A stretch of 64,000 nucleotides of DNA from Nonomuraea soli (lineage in GTDB: Bacteria; Actinomycetota; Actinomycetes; Streptosporangiales; Streptosporangiaceae): NCBI RefSeq assembly GCF_013761175.1, contig NZ_JACDUR010000003.1, positions 599,791-663,790 on the forward strand, given 5' to 3'. The translations under genes were made by a program, and so were the position numbers. Below, in pieces: positions 7,470 to 15,710 of the stretch (position 1 is the first letter of the stretch; the number at the start of each line of letters is the position of its first letter). The notes beneath the pieces were generated by a model. That model was not told where the DNA came from and searched no databases. It worked only from the letters and a program-made list of their open reading frames with translations.

Positions 7470-8795
7470 CTAAGCCAGGTCAGGCCCCGGCGTGTCCACC
7501 CCAGGGTGGTCGGGCGCCGATCCCGTCCCGAAGGTGTCCCGCAGCTGCATCTCCTGCTCGATCACCCCGGCGAGCCTCCGCACACCCTCCCGAATCCGGT
7601 CAGGCTCCGGGAAGCAGTACGACAGCCGCATGTTCCGAGCCCCGCCCCCATCCGCGTAGAACCCGGTCCCGGGCACGAACGCCACCCGCTCGGCTACGGC
7701 CCGCGGCAGGATCGCCTTGGAGTCGAGGCCCTCAGGGAGCGTCGCCCACACGAAGAACCCGCCCCCAGGACGTGTCCACGTGACGCCGGGCGGCATGAGG
7801 AAGTCGAGCGAGCTGAGCAGCGCGTCACGACGTTCCCTGTACAGCTCGCGGAACGACTTGATCTGCTCCTGCCACGGCTGCGTGGCGAGGTACTGCCCGA
7901 CGGCCAGCTGGGTGAAGGACGAGTGGGACAGTACCGCCGACTCCATCGCCAGCACGAGCTTGTCGCGGATGGCGTGCGGAGCGAGCGCCCAGCCCACCCG
8001 GAACCCGGGCGCGAGGGTCTTGGAGAAAGAGCCCAGGTACACGACCCCGTCGGGGTTGTCGGCGCGCAGGGCGCGCATGGGCTCGCCGTCGAAGCCGAGC
8101 AGCCCGTACGGGTTGTCTTCGACGATGAGGATCCCGGCCTTGGCGCAGATGTCGAGCACCTGCTGCCGCCGGGCGACGTTGAGCGTCACGCCGGCGGGGT
8201 TCTGGAAGGTCGGGATGGTGTAGAGGAACTTGATGCGCTGCCCCGCGGTGTGCAGTGCGTAGATGGTCTGCGCCAGGGACTCGGGCACGAGACCGTGCTC
8301 GTCCATAGCGATATGGACCACTTTGGCCTGGTATGCGGAGAATGTACCGAGTGCACCCACGTAAGAGGGTCCCTCGCACAACACCACGTCACCGGGATCA
8401 ATGAAGATCCGGGTGATCAGGTCGAGTGCCTGCTGCGAACCGACCGTGACGACGACGTCGTCCGCCCCTGCCTCGATCCCCTCCAGCGTCATGAAGTCGC
8501 AGATCTGCTCACGCAGGTGCGGATCACCCTGGCCGGAGCCGTACTGCAGCGCGACGGGACCACGCTGCCTGACCAGGTCGGAGACGAGTTCGCCCACCAT
8601 GTCGAGGGGGAGGGCCGTGACGTACGGCATGCCGCCGGCGAGCGAGACCACCTCGGGCCTCGATGCGACGGCGAAAAGAGCTCGGATCTCGGAGGCAACC
8701 ATCCCGGTAGCTCGCGCCGCGTAGCGATCCACGTAGGCATCGATACGCGACCCTTGGGTCGCGGGCGTCCGACCGTGATCCGTCTCTTGTGTCAC
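7470..8795 (-). CDS. PLP-dependent class I/II aminotransferase (LysN/2-aminoadipate type)
   Basis: A 441-aa fold-type I aminotransferase. It has the family hallmarks LQYGSGQGDPHLREQI near residue 85, the VGSQQALDLI segment, EDNPYGLL, the PLP-lysine motif GSFSKTLAPGFRVGW, and a C-terminal MRLSYCFPEPDRI block. The closest type is the 2-aminoadipate/valine-pyruvate group found next to parAB in many actinomycetes. GTG at 8795 is preceded by AGGAGGTGGACC. The region 8796-8941 upstream serves two divergent genes. Substrate cannot be decided from sequence; transfer to 2-oxoglutarate is usual. Confidence 0.88.
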   Translation of the reverse strand: MTQETDHGRTPATQGSRIDAYVDRYAARATGMVASEIRALFAVASRPEVVSLAGGMPYVTALPLDMVGELVSDLVRQRGPVALQYGSGQGDPHLREQICDFMTLEGIEAGADDVVVTVGSQQALDLITRIFIDPGDVVLCEGPSYVGALGTFSAYQAKVVHIAMDEHGLVPESLAQTIYALHTAGQRIKFLYTIPTFQNPAGVTLNVARRQQVLDICAKAGILIVEDNPYGLLGFDGEPMRALRADNPDGVVYLGSFSKTLAPGFRVGWALAPHAIRDKLVLAMESAVLSHSSFTQLAVGQYLATQPWQEQIKSFRELYRERRDALLSSLDFLMPPGVTWTRPGGGFFVWATLPEGLDSKAILPRAVAERVAFVPGTGFYADGGGARNMRLSYCFPEPDRIREGVRRLAGVIEQEMQLRDTFGTGSAPDHPGVDTPGPDLA

Positions 8796-8941
8796 GGTCC
8801 ACCTCCTAGGCGTAGAAAGAGCCGAGAGTCCAGGGTACGACAGGCGTGTCCGTGCAACTCCATCGGTCGGGCCTCTGGGCTACGATGCCAGCGGGATTAC
8901 ACTCGATTTCTGTCCCGCCACGTTCACGATTGGGAGCGTAG

Positions 8942-9559
8942 TTGTCGCGTCGGCTGGCCAACATCACTCTCGACAATCTCGGCGACCTGCCGCGCAAATG
9001 CAGGCAGTGCGTCTTCTGGGAGCTCGACCCCGTGAGTGGTGATCGGGCCATCGGCGACGGCGACCCGGGGCTGGAGAAGGAGGCCTGGCTGTCGGCGACG
9101 CTGCTGGAGTGGGGGAGCTGCGGCAAGATCGCCTTCGTCGATGGGGTGCCCGCGGGCTTCGTGCTCTACGCGCCGCCGCTCTACTCCCCGCGCTCGGTGG
9201 CATTCCCGACCTCGCCGGTCAGCGCCGACGCCGTGTTGCTGATGACGGCGCACATCATCCCCGAGTTCTCCGGCGGCGGGCTGGGGCGCATGCTCATCCA
9301 GGGGGTGGCCAAGGATCTGACCCGGCGCGGGGTCAAGGCCATCGAGGCGTTCGGCGACCTGAAGTGGGAGTCGCCGGGGTGCGTGGTGCCGGCCGAGTAC
9401 CTGTTGTCGGTGGGGTTCAAGACCGTGAGACCGCACATGCGCTTCCCACGGCTGCGGCTGGAGCTCAAGACGGCCGCGTCGTGGCGTGAGGACGTCGAGG
9501 TGGCTCTGGAGCGGCTCCTGGGCTCCATGACCCCGGATCGGGCCCTGCGACCCGTCTGA
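8942..9559 (+). CDS. GNAT-family N-acetyltransferase
   Basis: A 205-aa protein with a GNAT core. The beta-strand VDGVPAGFVLYAPP is followed by the acetyl-CoA loop region IIPEFSGGGLGRMLIQGVAKDLTRRG, where the Q/R-x-x-G-x-G/A motif is replaced by GGGLGR. An N-terminal pair of Cys (RKCRQCVFWEL) is typical of the actinobacterial family found next to parB. I used the TTG at 8942, preceded by GGGAGCG. The target is unknown. It is divergent from the aminotransferase gene. Confidence 0.8.
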   Translation: MSRRLANITLDNLGDLPRKCRQCVFWELDPVSGDRAIGDGDPGLEKEAWLSATLLEWGSCGKIAFVDGVPAGFVLYAPPLYSPRSVAFPTSPVSADAVLLMTAHIIPEFSGGGLGRMLIQGVAKDLTRRGVKAIEAFGDLKWESPGCVVPAEYLLSVGFKTVRPHMRFPRLRLELKTAASWREDVEVALERLLGSMTPDRALRPV

Positions 9560-9745
9560 GACGATCTCAGCGCCGTAAGACGATGGGCCCATCAGACGAA
9601 GGGCGAAGGGCGATACCAAGAAGGGCGAAGGGCCGACGCCAAGAAGAACCCGCCGACGAAAGGGCGGAGTGCCCGCCAACGATAAGGCCCCCCACGCACA
9701 ATGCGCGAGAGGCCCCGGCGAAGGTTCAAGAAGACCCAGAAGGTC
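9560..9745. other. short intergenic region with AAGGGCGAAGGGC repeats
   Basis: Three near copies of AAGGGCGAAGGG(C) occur around 9599-9635. No gene is seen. In mycobacteria and many relatives cwlM occupies this side of trxA; it is absent here. Confidence 0.5.
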
Positions 9746-10060
9746 CTAGATGATGCCCTCAAGCTCCCGAAGCAGCATCGCCTTCGGCTTGGCGCCGATG
9801 ATCTGCTTCACGACCTCGCCGCCCTTGTACACGTTCATCGTCGGAATCTGGAGCACACCGTAGTTCCGGGGAACCTCGGGGTTCTCGTCGATGTTCAGCT
9901 TGACGATCTCCAGCTTGTCGCCGTGCTCCTTGGCGATCTCCTCGAGGATCGGCGCGACCTGGCGGCACGGTCCGCACCACTCGGCCCAGAAGTCGACCAG
10001 GACGGGCTTGTCGCTCTTGAGGACCTCTGCCTCGAAGGTGGCGTCGGTTACTGCCTTCAC
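9746..10060 (-). CDS. trxA: thioredoxin
   Basis: A 104-aa thioredoxin with the canonical active site WCGPC at residues 28-32, the cis-Pro region [13 protein letters not shown], and normal family length. It reduces cytosolic disulfides and is recharged by TrxB, encoded 16 bp upstream on the same strand. The ATG at 10060 follows AGAAGGAGCACATCGTG-type ribosome binding sequence. It is co-transcribed with trxB from the SigR-like promoter at 11034-11059. Confidence 0.96.
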   Translation of the reverse strand: MKAVTDATFEAEVLKSDKPVLVDFWAEWCGPCRQVAPILEEIAKEHGDKLEIVKLNIDENPEVPRNYGVLQIPTMNVYKGGEVVKQIIGAKPKAMLLRELEGII

Positions 10061-10076
10061 GATGTGCTCCTTCTAA

Positions 10077-11006
10077 CTAAAGGTTCTCGGCAAGCCAGCG
10101 CTCGGAGTCGAGTGACGCCGCGCATCCGGTGCCCGCTGCGGTGATGGCCTGGCGGTAGGTGTGGTCCACGACGTCGCCGGCGGCGAACACGCCGGAGATG
10201 TTGGTCCGGGTCGAGGGGGACTCGACCTTGATGTACCCCTCGTCGTCGAGCGTGATCTGCCCCTTGACGAGCTCGGTGCGCGGGTCGTGGCCGATCGCGA
10301 TGAAGAGTCCCTCGGCGGGGATCTCCGTCAGCTCGCCGGTCTTGACGTTCCGCACCTGCACGCCGCTGACCTTGGTCTCGCCGAGGACGTCGACGACCTC
10401 GCTGTCCCACACGAAGCGGATCTTCTCGTTCGCGAAGGCCCGCTCCTGCATGATCTTGGAGGCCCGCAGGGTGTCGCGGCGGTGGATCACGGTCACGGAC
10501 GCGGCGAAGCGGGTGAGGAAGGTGGCCTCCTCCATCGCGGTGTCGCCGCCGCCCACGACCACGATGTCCTTGGCGCGGAAGAAGAACCCGTCACAGGTGG
10601 CGCACCAGGACACGCCGTGTCCTGAGAGCCGCTTCTCGTTGGGCACGCCCAGCTCGCGGTATCCGGAGCCCATCGCGAGGATGACCGAGTGGGCGTAGAA
10701 GACGCCGGAGTCGGTCTTGACGACCTTGGGAGTCGCGTCGAGGTCGACTTCGACCACGTCGTCGGTGACCAGCTCCGCGCCGAAGCGCACGGCCTGCTTG
10801 CGCAGGTTGTCCATGAGGTCGGGCCCCATGATGCCATCGGGGAATCCGGGGAAGTTCTCCACGTCGGTGGTGTTCATCAGCGCGCCACCGGCGGTGACAG
10901 AGCCCTCGAAGACCAGCGGCTGGAGCTCGGCGCGCGCCGAGTAGACCGCTGCGGTGTACCCCGCCGGTCCGGAGCCGATGATGATCACGTTGCGGACTTC
11001 GCTCAT
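10077..11006 (-). CDS. trxB: thioredoxin-disulfide reductase
   Basis: A 309-aa NADPH/FAD flavoprotein that reduces thioredoxin. It shows the N-terminal FAD-binding [10 protein letters not shown] (residues 11-20), the redox-active pair CATC at 135-138, the NADPH-binding [12 protein letters not shown] and the C-terminal FAD motif [16 protein letters not shown]. It heads the trxB-trxA operon. The promoter upstream matches the disulfide-stress sigma consensus, so expression should rise on thiol oxidation. Confidence 0.97.
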   Translation of the reverse strand: MSEVRNVIIIGSGPAGYTAAVYSARAELQPLVFEGSVTAGGALMNTTDVENFPGFPDGIMGPDLMDNLRKQAVRFGAELVTDDVVEVDLDATPKVVKTDSGVFYAHSVILAMGSGYRELGVPNEKRLSGHGVSWCATCDGFFFRAKDIVVVGGGDTAMEEATFLTRFAASVTVIHRRDTLRASKIMQERAFANEKIRFVWDSEVVDVLGETKVSGVQVRNVKTGELTEIPAEGLFIAIGHDPRTELVKGQITLDDEGYIKVESPSTRTNISGVFAAGDVVDHTYRQAITAAGTGCAASLDSERWLAENL

Positions 11007-11033
11007 TGTTCTTCCCCTTCAGCCAGTCGCATC

Positions 11034-11059
11034 AACAGATCCTAGGCGTCGGAGATTCC
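11034..11059 (-). promoter_or_regulatory. SigR/SigH-type promoter of trxB-trxA
   Basis: On the minus strand GGGAAT (the ATTCC complement at 11055-11059) is followed by exactly 18 nt and then GTT (11036-11034), matching the GGAAT-N18-GTT consensus of the thiol-stress ECF sigma factors SigR (Streptomyces) and SigH (Mycobacterium). It is 28-53 nt upstream of the trxB ATG. trxB is a classical member of that regulon. Confidence 0.8.
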
Positions 11060-11079
11060 CACCCTGCCCACAAAACGAA

Positions 11080-11102
11080 AGAGCCCGACAAGGCCGGGCT
11101 CT
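11080..11102 (-). terminator. intrinsic terminator of the sigM/anti-sigma operon
   Basis: An 8-bp perfect stem AGAGCCCG / CGGGCTCT with a 7-nt loop, followed on the minus strand by TTTCGTTTTG. It lies 18 bp after the anti-sigma stop codon and insulates the trxB promoter. Confidence 0.8.
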
Positions 11103-11120
11103 CACGTGGGCAAACATGGT

Positions 11121-11915
11121 TCACCAGGTGGCGATGCTGGTCTTTCTGAGCGCCTTGCAACTGGTCTGGTCGACGACGTCGACGTAGACCCTGCCGAGGA
11201 CCTGGTCCTTCCAGGAGGCCATGATCAGTGCTTCGCTGCCGTTGTAGAAGGCGCGGTCGATGGCGAAGGGCTGGTGCCCGGTGCGCTTGAGCACGGCGCT
11301 CACGCACCGCGCCGCCTCGGCCCGCTCGGTGGCGCCCACGGCGGCCGGAGCGGGGCCCAGCGAGCCGTACAGGTTCCGCTGGAGGTCGGCGTTGCTGTAG
11401 TTCCAGTTGCTCTCGGTCAGGGAGTAGGCGAGCGCGGCCGGGGTGGTCGGCTCTCCCGTGGCGATCAGGGGTGTCGCCGCGACGTTGCTCCCGCCGCCGG
11501 TGGCCAGGCTCGACAGCGCGACGCTGCCGATGACGGCCGCTGCGGCCGCCGCCGCGGAGGCCGGCAGGATCCACCTGCGGGCGCGGCGCCGGGATGGGCG
11601 CGCGGGCACGATCGTGCCGTCGTCCGACACCACTCCCAGCTGGGGAGGGGGGTCGAGCAACTCCACGTCGAGCAGGCCCACGGGGGCTCGCTCCGCTGCC
11701 AGAGCCATGTCGATGCGCTTCGCGACCCCGATCGGCATGGAAACCGATGGTGTCGCCGCCAGCACCTCACGAACCGCCGCCAGGTCTGCCAGTCGCTCCC
11801 CGCAGGGGTCGCATACCGCGAGGTGCTCGCGCACCCGCAGGGCAGTGGCAGCGTCCAGAAGATCCTCGGCCAGCTCGGCCAGGATCTCCAGATCGTAGTG
11901 CGTATCACCCGTCAC
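11121..11915 (-). CDS. membrane-anchored zinc anti-sigma factor, cognate to SigM
   Basis: A 264-aa protein. The N-terminal zinc-binding anti-sigma (ZAS) domain carries H31-x3-C35-x2-C38 (HLAVCDPC). A basic stretch and one membrane helix (about residues 110-130, Ala/Val-rich) follow, then an extracytoplasmic domain of about 130 aa. The GTG start overlaps the sigM 3' end by 11 bp, so the pair is translationally coupled. It matches RsmA of mycobacteria in position and architecture. The extracytoplasmic domain, not the ZAS motif, would sense the envelope signal. Confidence 0.88.
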   Translation of the reverse strand: MTGDTHYDLEILAELAEDLLDAATALRVREHLAVCDPCGERLADLAAVREVLAATPSVSMPIGVAKRIDMALAAERAPVGLLDVELLDPPPQLGVVSDDGTIVPARPSRRRARRWILPASAAAAAAAVIGSVALSSLATGGGSNVAATPLIATGEPTTPAALAYSLTESNWNYSNADLQRNLYGSLGPAPAAVGATERAEAARCVSAVLKRTGHQPFAIDRAFYNGSEALIMASWKDQVLGRVYVDVVDQTSCKALRKTSIATW

Positions 11916-12528
11916 GAAGTTCTGCTCCCTTCGCGGATGAGACGTTACTCAGCTCCGATCGGTTCCGCAGATGCGAAAGAATTGGGGCAAGTTTCGCGCG
12001 CCCTCGCGCGCACCGGCTTTTCACCGTACCGCTGGGCACATCCAGCACCTGAGCTGCGTCTTCGACGGAATAGCCCATCATGTCGACGAGGACGAGCGCG
12101 GCACGCTGGTCGGGCGGCAGAAGTTTCAGAGCGGCCGAAACCTCCATCGACACCTCCCGCTCGACCGTCTGGTCGGGCAGCGGGTTGTCGCGTTCTGTCG
12201 CCTCGATGAGCTCGTCGTCGGCGACGGGACGCACCGACTTGCGGCGCATGCGGTCGAGGCAGGCGTTGACGACGATGCGGTGCAGCCAGGTGGTGACGGC
12301 GGCCTCGCCGCGGAAGCTCGCCGCCTTGCGGTAGGCGGAGACGAAAGCGTCCTGTACGGCATCGGCGGCTTCGTCGGGGTCGCCCAGGGTGCGGAGCGCC
12401 ACGGCCCACATGCGGTCACGGTGACGCTTGACGATCTCGCTGAAGGCGTGAGCATCCCCGTTGATGTGCGCCGTCAGCAGCGCGGCGTCCGTCGCCGCGC
12501 TCGAAGGTGTCTCGGGTGGGGAGTTCAC
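11905..12528 (-). CDS. sigM: ECF RNA polymerase sigma factor SigM
   Basis: A 207-aa ECF sigma factor. Region 2 contains GDPDEAADAVQDAFVSAYR, and region 4 contains LPPDQRAALVLVDMMGYSVEDAAQVL followed by the DNA-recognition helix VPSGTVKSRCARGRAKL. It lies between the murJ-associated pseudokinase gene (15 bp upstream) and its anti-sigma gene (11-bp overlap), the same order as in mycobacteria, hence the name SigM. The GTG start is at 12528; AGGAA lies upstream. Confidence 0.93.
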   Translation of the reverse strand: MNSPPETPSSAATDAALLTAHINGDAHAFSEIVKRHRDRMWAVALRTLGDPDEAADAVQDAFVSAYRKAASFRGEAAVTTWLHRIVVNACLDRMRRKSVRPVADDELIEATERDNPLPDQTVEREVSMEVSAALKLLPPDQRAALVLVDMMGYSVEDAAQVLDVPSGTVKSRCARGRAKLAPILSHLRNRSELSNVSSAKGAELRDG

Positions 12529-12543
12529 TGTGAGGGTTCCTGA

Positions 12544-14034
12544 TTAGGCCGATCCGGGAGAGTGCACCACTACGTCATAGATGGTGCCACGAAAACGTCC
12601 CTCTTCTGCCGGAAGCCGCGTAAACCAGATCAAAACGTACTGGCCACTTGCGGGCGACGACGGGGTGAACGTCACCTTTCCTGACACATCCTTCTGCGTC
12701 GCCACCGGCTTCAGTGCGTCGAGCGAGGGCGAGTTGCCCACCCTCAGCTCCACGCTGGATCCGGGGGTCTCGGCCAGCGTGGCCACGACCTGGCTGACCG
12801 GAACCTGCTTGCCCATGTCGATGAGCAGGCCCACGCCATCCTTCAACCGCCCCAGCTCGGCGCTGTTGTAGTAGGTCGTCTGCCAGAAGGTGTTGGGCTT
12901 GCCGTCGATGGCCTGCGCGGCCATCTCGGGGTGTTCGGAGCGGTCGTCGCCGAGCGGGTCGAAGCCGTCGGCCCCCGCCGGCTTGAGCGCGACGAGCTGC
13001 GCCGCCGAGGGTTGCGACGCCGGGTCGGACGAGCCGGTGGTGTTGCCCGCCGACGGACTGCTCTGGGTGCCGAGGTTGCGGCCGATGGTCCAGGCGCCGA
13101 AGCCGACCGCGACGATCACCAGCAGGACCACGAGGGTCATCAGGATCCGGTTGACCTTGCTGGGCGGCCTGGGCGGAGGGGTCCACGTCGGCGGAGCCTT
13201 CTCCTCCAGCCCCTCGGACGGCGAGGCGGACACGCTCGGCGGCGGCGAGGAGTAGGAGAGCGCGAGCGGGACCGGGCGCGGCACGTCGGACAGCGCCTCG
13301 GCCATCTCGGCGGGGCTGGCCAGCGAGGACTGCCCGCGGCGCGACTCGGGCAGGCAGGCGCGCGAGGTGATCGTGTCGAGGTAGCCGGGCACGCCGGCGG
13401 TGACCTGGCGAGGCGTGCAGAAGTGCCCGTCGATCATCGGGGCGGCGGGCAGCCCGCCCTCCTCCTCGTCGCCGGGCCAGTGACCGGTCAGCCCGGCGTA
13501 CAGCAGCCGGCCCAGCCCTTCGGCGTCGTCGAGCGCGGGGTTGTCGGTGGTCAGCCCGGCCAGGGAGGCGTCGACGGCCACGCCCAGCACCTTGACGGTG
13601 TTGCCGGTGGTCCACACCAGGTGGCTCGGCCGCAGGCACAGGTGGTGCAGGCCCTTCTCGTGGGCGTGGGCCAGCGCCTCTGACGCCTCGGCGACCAGCC
13701 CCGCCGCGCGCTCGGGGTCGAGCGGGCCCGCGGCCAGCAGGTCGGCCAGCGATTCACCGGTGACCCACTCGCTGACGACATAGGCGAGGTCGTCGTCGTG
13801 GGCGGCGTCGAAGACCTGGGTGATGCGGGGATCGGTGAGGCGGGAGGCCGCACGAGCGGCGGTGACGACCTCGGTGACGCGCTCGAAACCAGGGGAGAAG
13901 GTGAGAACGGCGACGGGCCGGGCCAGGATCTCGTCGATGGCCTTCCACAGGGTGGCGCCGTCGGACTCGGTGACGCGATCTTCCAGGCGGAAGCGCTCGG
14001 CGAGTCTCGTCCCCGGCTGGACTGCCGTGCTCAT
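12544..14034 (-). CDS. membrane pseudokinase partner of MurJ
   Basis: A 496-aa protein with three parts: a cytoplasmic protein-kinase-like domain (about 1-240), a Pro-rich linker with one membrane helix (about 300-321), and an extracytoplasmic discoidin/galactose-binding-like domain (about 350-496, with AIDGKPNTFWQT). Catalytic elements are missing: the VAIK lysine is lost (VAVLTF, 41-46), HRDLKPxN is HLCLRPSHL (131-139), and DFG is GVAVDA (151-156). In mycobacteria the equivalent domains are fused to the C-terminus of MviN/MurJ; here they form a separate gene just downstream of murJ. The ATG at 14034 was chosen because the frame upstream enters murJ antisense-like sequence. Confidence 0.85.
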   Translation of the reverse strand: MSTAVQPGTRLAERFRLEDRVTESDGATLWKAIDEILARPVAVLTFSPGFERVTEVVTAARAASRLTDPRITQVFDAAHDDDLAYVVSEWVTGESLADLLAAGPLDPERAAGLVAEASEALAHAHEKGLHHLCLRPSHLVWTTGNTVKVLGVAVDASLAGLTTDNPALDDAEGLGRLLYAGLTGHWPGDEEEGGLPAAPMIDGHFCTPRQVTAGVPGYLDTITSRACLPESRRGQSSLASPAEMAEALSDVPRPVPLALSYSSPPPSVSASPSEGLEEKAPPTWTPPPRPPSKVNRILMTLVVLLVIVAVGFGAWTIGRNLGTQSSPSAGNTTGSSDPASQPSAAQLVALKPAGADGFDPLGDDRSEHPEMAAQAIDGKPNTFWQTTYYNSAELGRLKDGVGLLIDMGKQVPVSQVVATLAETPGSSVELRVGNSPSLDALKPVATQKDVSGKVTFTPSSPASGQYVLIWFTRLPAEEGRFRGTIYDVVVHSPGSA

Positions 14035-14120
14035 GCCGCGATCACCGTGCTGAATCCGCCCACGCCTCCTGCTTCCATTCGCCGCGCGTCGGTCACCATG
14101 GTAGTGCCGCGCCGCGCTCT

Positions 14121-15710
14121 TTACCGGCCTACCCGTCCGGCGACCATTCCAACGATCGAGTTGACCTCCGGGATGCGCATCCTGTGCGCGACCGTCAGAT
14201 ACAGCAGGCCTCCCAGGCCTCCGCCGACCGCCAGGATGATCAGCGAGTTGAGCACGGTGAGCGATCCGAACAGCTGTTGCGACGCCCACACGGTCGCCAG
14301 TCCGAGCACCGCGGTCGGCAGCGCCGCGATGTACATCTTGGTCAGTGCGCCGCCGATGGTCCAGCCGCCCAGGCCATGGACCCGGCGGGAGGCGAGCATC
14401 CACGCCACGCCCGCCCCGACCGCGTAGGAGACGGCGTAGGCGAAGGCCAGGCCCATGACCACGTAGGCGGGCGGCACCAGGGCGTTGGCCACCAGCATCA
14501 GCCCGGCGAACACCGCGGTGGTGCCGGCGCCGACGTAGACGGGGGTACGCGTGTCGCCGAAGGCGTAGAAGACCCGCAGCAGAAGCTGGAACACCGCGAA
14601 CGGCACCAGCGCCAGGCCGTAGACCTGCAGCACCTGCCCGATGTAGACGGCGTCGTCGATCGAGGTCTCACCGCGCGCGTAGAGAGGCACGGTGATCGCC
14701 GGGCCGAGCACCATCAGCATGAGCGAGACCGGCACCATGACGGAGGCGATCAGCCGTACGCCGGAGCCGAACTCCGCGCGCACCTCGTCGAACCGCCCTT
14801 CGCCCACCGAGCGGCTCATGCGCGGCAGCATCGCGGTGATCACCGAGACGCCGATCACCCCGTAGGGAAGCTGGAAGAGCTGGAACGCCAGGGTGTAGGG
14901 CGTGATGCCGTGGCCCGCGACGACGTCTCCCGCGGCGCTCGCGAGGTTGGTGATGAGCACGAACCCGAGCTGCGTGACGACCACGTAGCCGATGGTCCAG
15001 ACGCCGGCCCTGCCCATCTCGCCGAGGCGGGCGCGGCGCAGGCCGAGCCTGGGCCTGAACGAGAAGCCCGCCCGCTTGAGCGCGACGATCAGCACCAGGG
15101 CCTGCGCCACGATGCCGAGGGTGGTGCCGATGCCGAGGATCGCCAGCCCGTTCGTCGAGGTGCCGCGCCCGGCGGCGACGTAGACGAGGAAGGCGCCGAT
15201 GACGACGATGTTGTTGAGGACGGGCGCCCACATCGGGGCCGCGAAGCGGTCGCGGGTGTTCAGGATCGCACCCGCCACCGCGCCGACGCCGAAGAAGGCC
15301 AGCTGCGGCAGGATGAACCTGGCCAGCGTGACCGCCCACTCGTAGTTGTCCTGGCCGGGACGCCAGTCGGTGTACAGGTCGATGAGCAGGGGGGCGGCCC
15401 ACACGGCCAGCGCGGCGACGACGATGAGGGCGACGGTCGTCAGCGTCAGGAGCCGCTGCTCGTAGGCGCGCCCGCCGTCGGCGTCTTCGCGCTGCGCCTT
15501 GACGACCATCGGCACCACGACGCTGCTCAGGACGCCGAGCAGCAGCAGGTCGAGGATGGCGTACGGGATGGCGTAGGCGGCGTTGTAGGCGTCGCCCAGT
15601 GTGGCCGTGCCGATCGCGGCGGCGAGCACCATCGTCCGGACGAACCCGGTGATCCGCGACACCAGCGTGCCCGCGGCCATGATCGCGCTCGCGCGCAGGA
15701 CTCGGCTCAT
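14121..15710 (-). CDS. murJ: lipid II flippase MurJ (MviN)
   Basis: A 529-aa MOP/MATE-fold integral membrane protein with about 14 predicted helices, flipping lipid II for peptidoglycan assembly. The N-terminus ASAIMAAGTLVSRITGFVRT is the family signature, and the internal arginine-rich loop with RVFYAFGDTRTPVY is conserved. It lacks the C-terminal pseudokinase seen in mycobacterial MviN, which is a separate downstream gene. The ATG overlaps the DUF6049 stop (ATGA, 15707-15710), so the two genes are translationally coupled. Confidence 0.95.
   Translation of the reverse strand: MSRVLRASAIMAAGTLVSRITGFVRTMVLAAAIGTATLGDAYNAAYAIPYAILDLLLLGVLSSVVVPMVVKAQREDADGGRAYEQRLLTLTTVALIVVAALAVWAAPLLIDLYTDWRPGQDNYEWAVTLARFILPQLAFFGVGAVAGAILNTRDRFAAPMWAPVLNNIVVIGAFLVYVAAGRGTSTNGLAILGIGTTLGIVAQALVLIVALKRAGFSFRPRLGLRRARLGEMGRAGVWTIGYVVVTQLGFVLITNLASAAGDVVAGHGITPYTLAFQLFQLPYGVIGVSVITAMLPRMSRSVGEGRFDEVRAEFGSGVRLIASVMVPVSLMLMVLGPAITVPLYARGETSIDDAVYIGQVLQVYGLALVPFAVFQLLLRVFYAFGDTRTPVYVGAGTTAVFAGLMLVANALVPPAYVVMGLAFAYAVSYAVGAGVAWMLASRRVHGLGGWTIGGALTKMYIAALPTAVLGLATVWASQQLFGSLTVLNSLIILAVGGGLGGLLYLTVAHRMRIPEVNSIVGMVAGRVGR

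Noticed and set aside
7023..9035. A 670-codon plus-strand frame covering the aminotransferase region
   Set aside because: Its first part is Gly/Arg low-complexity from the purine tract and the rest is antisense to the well-supported aminotransferase.
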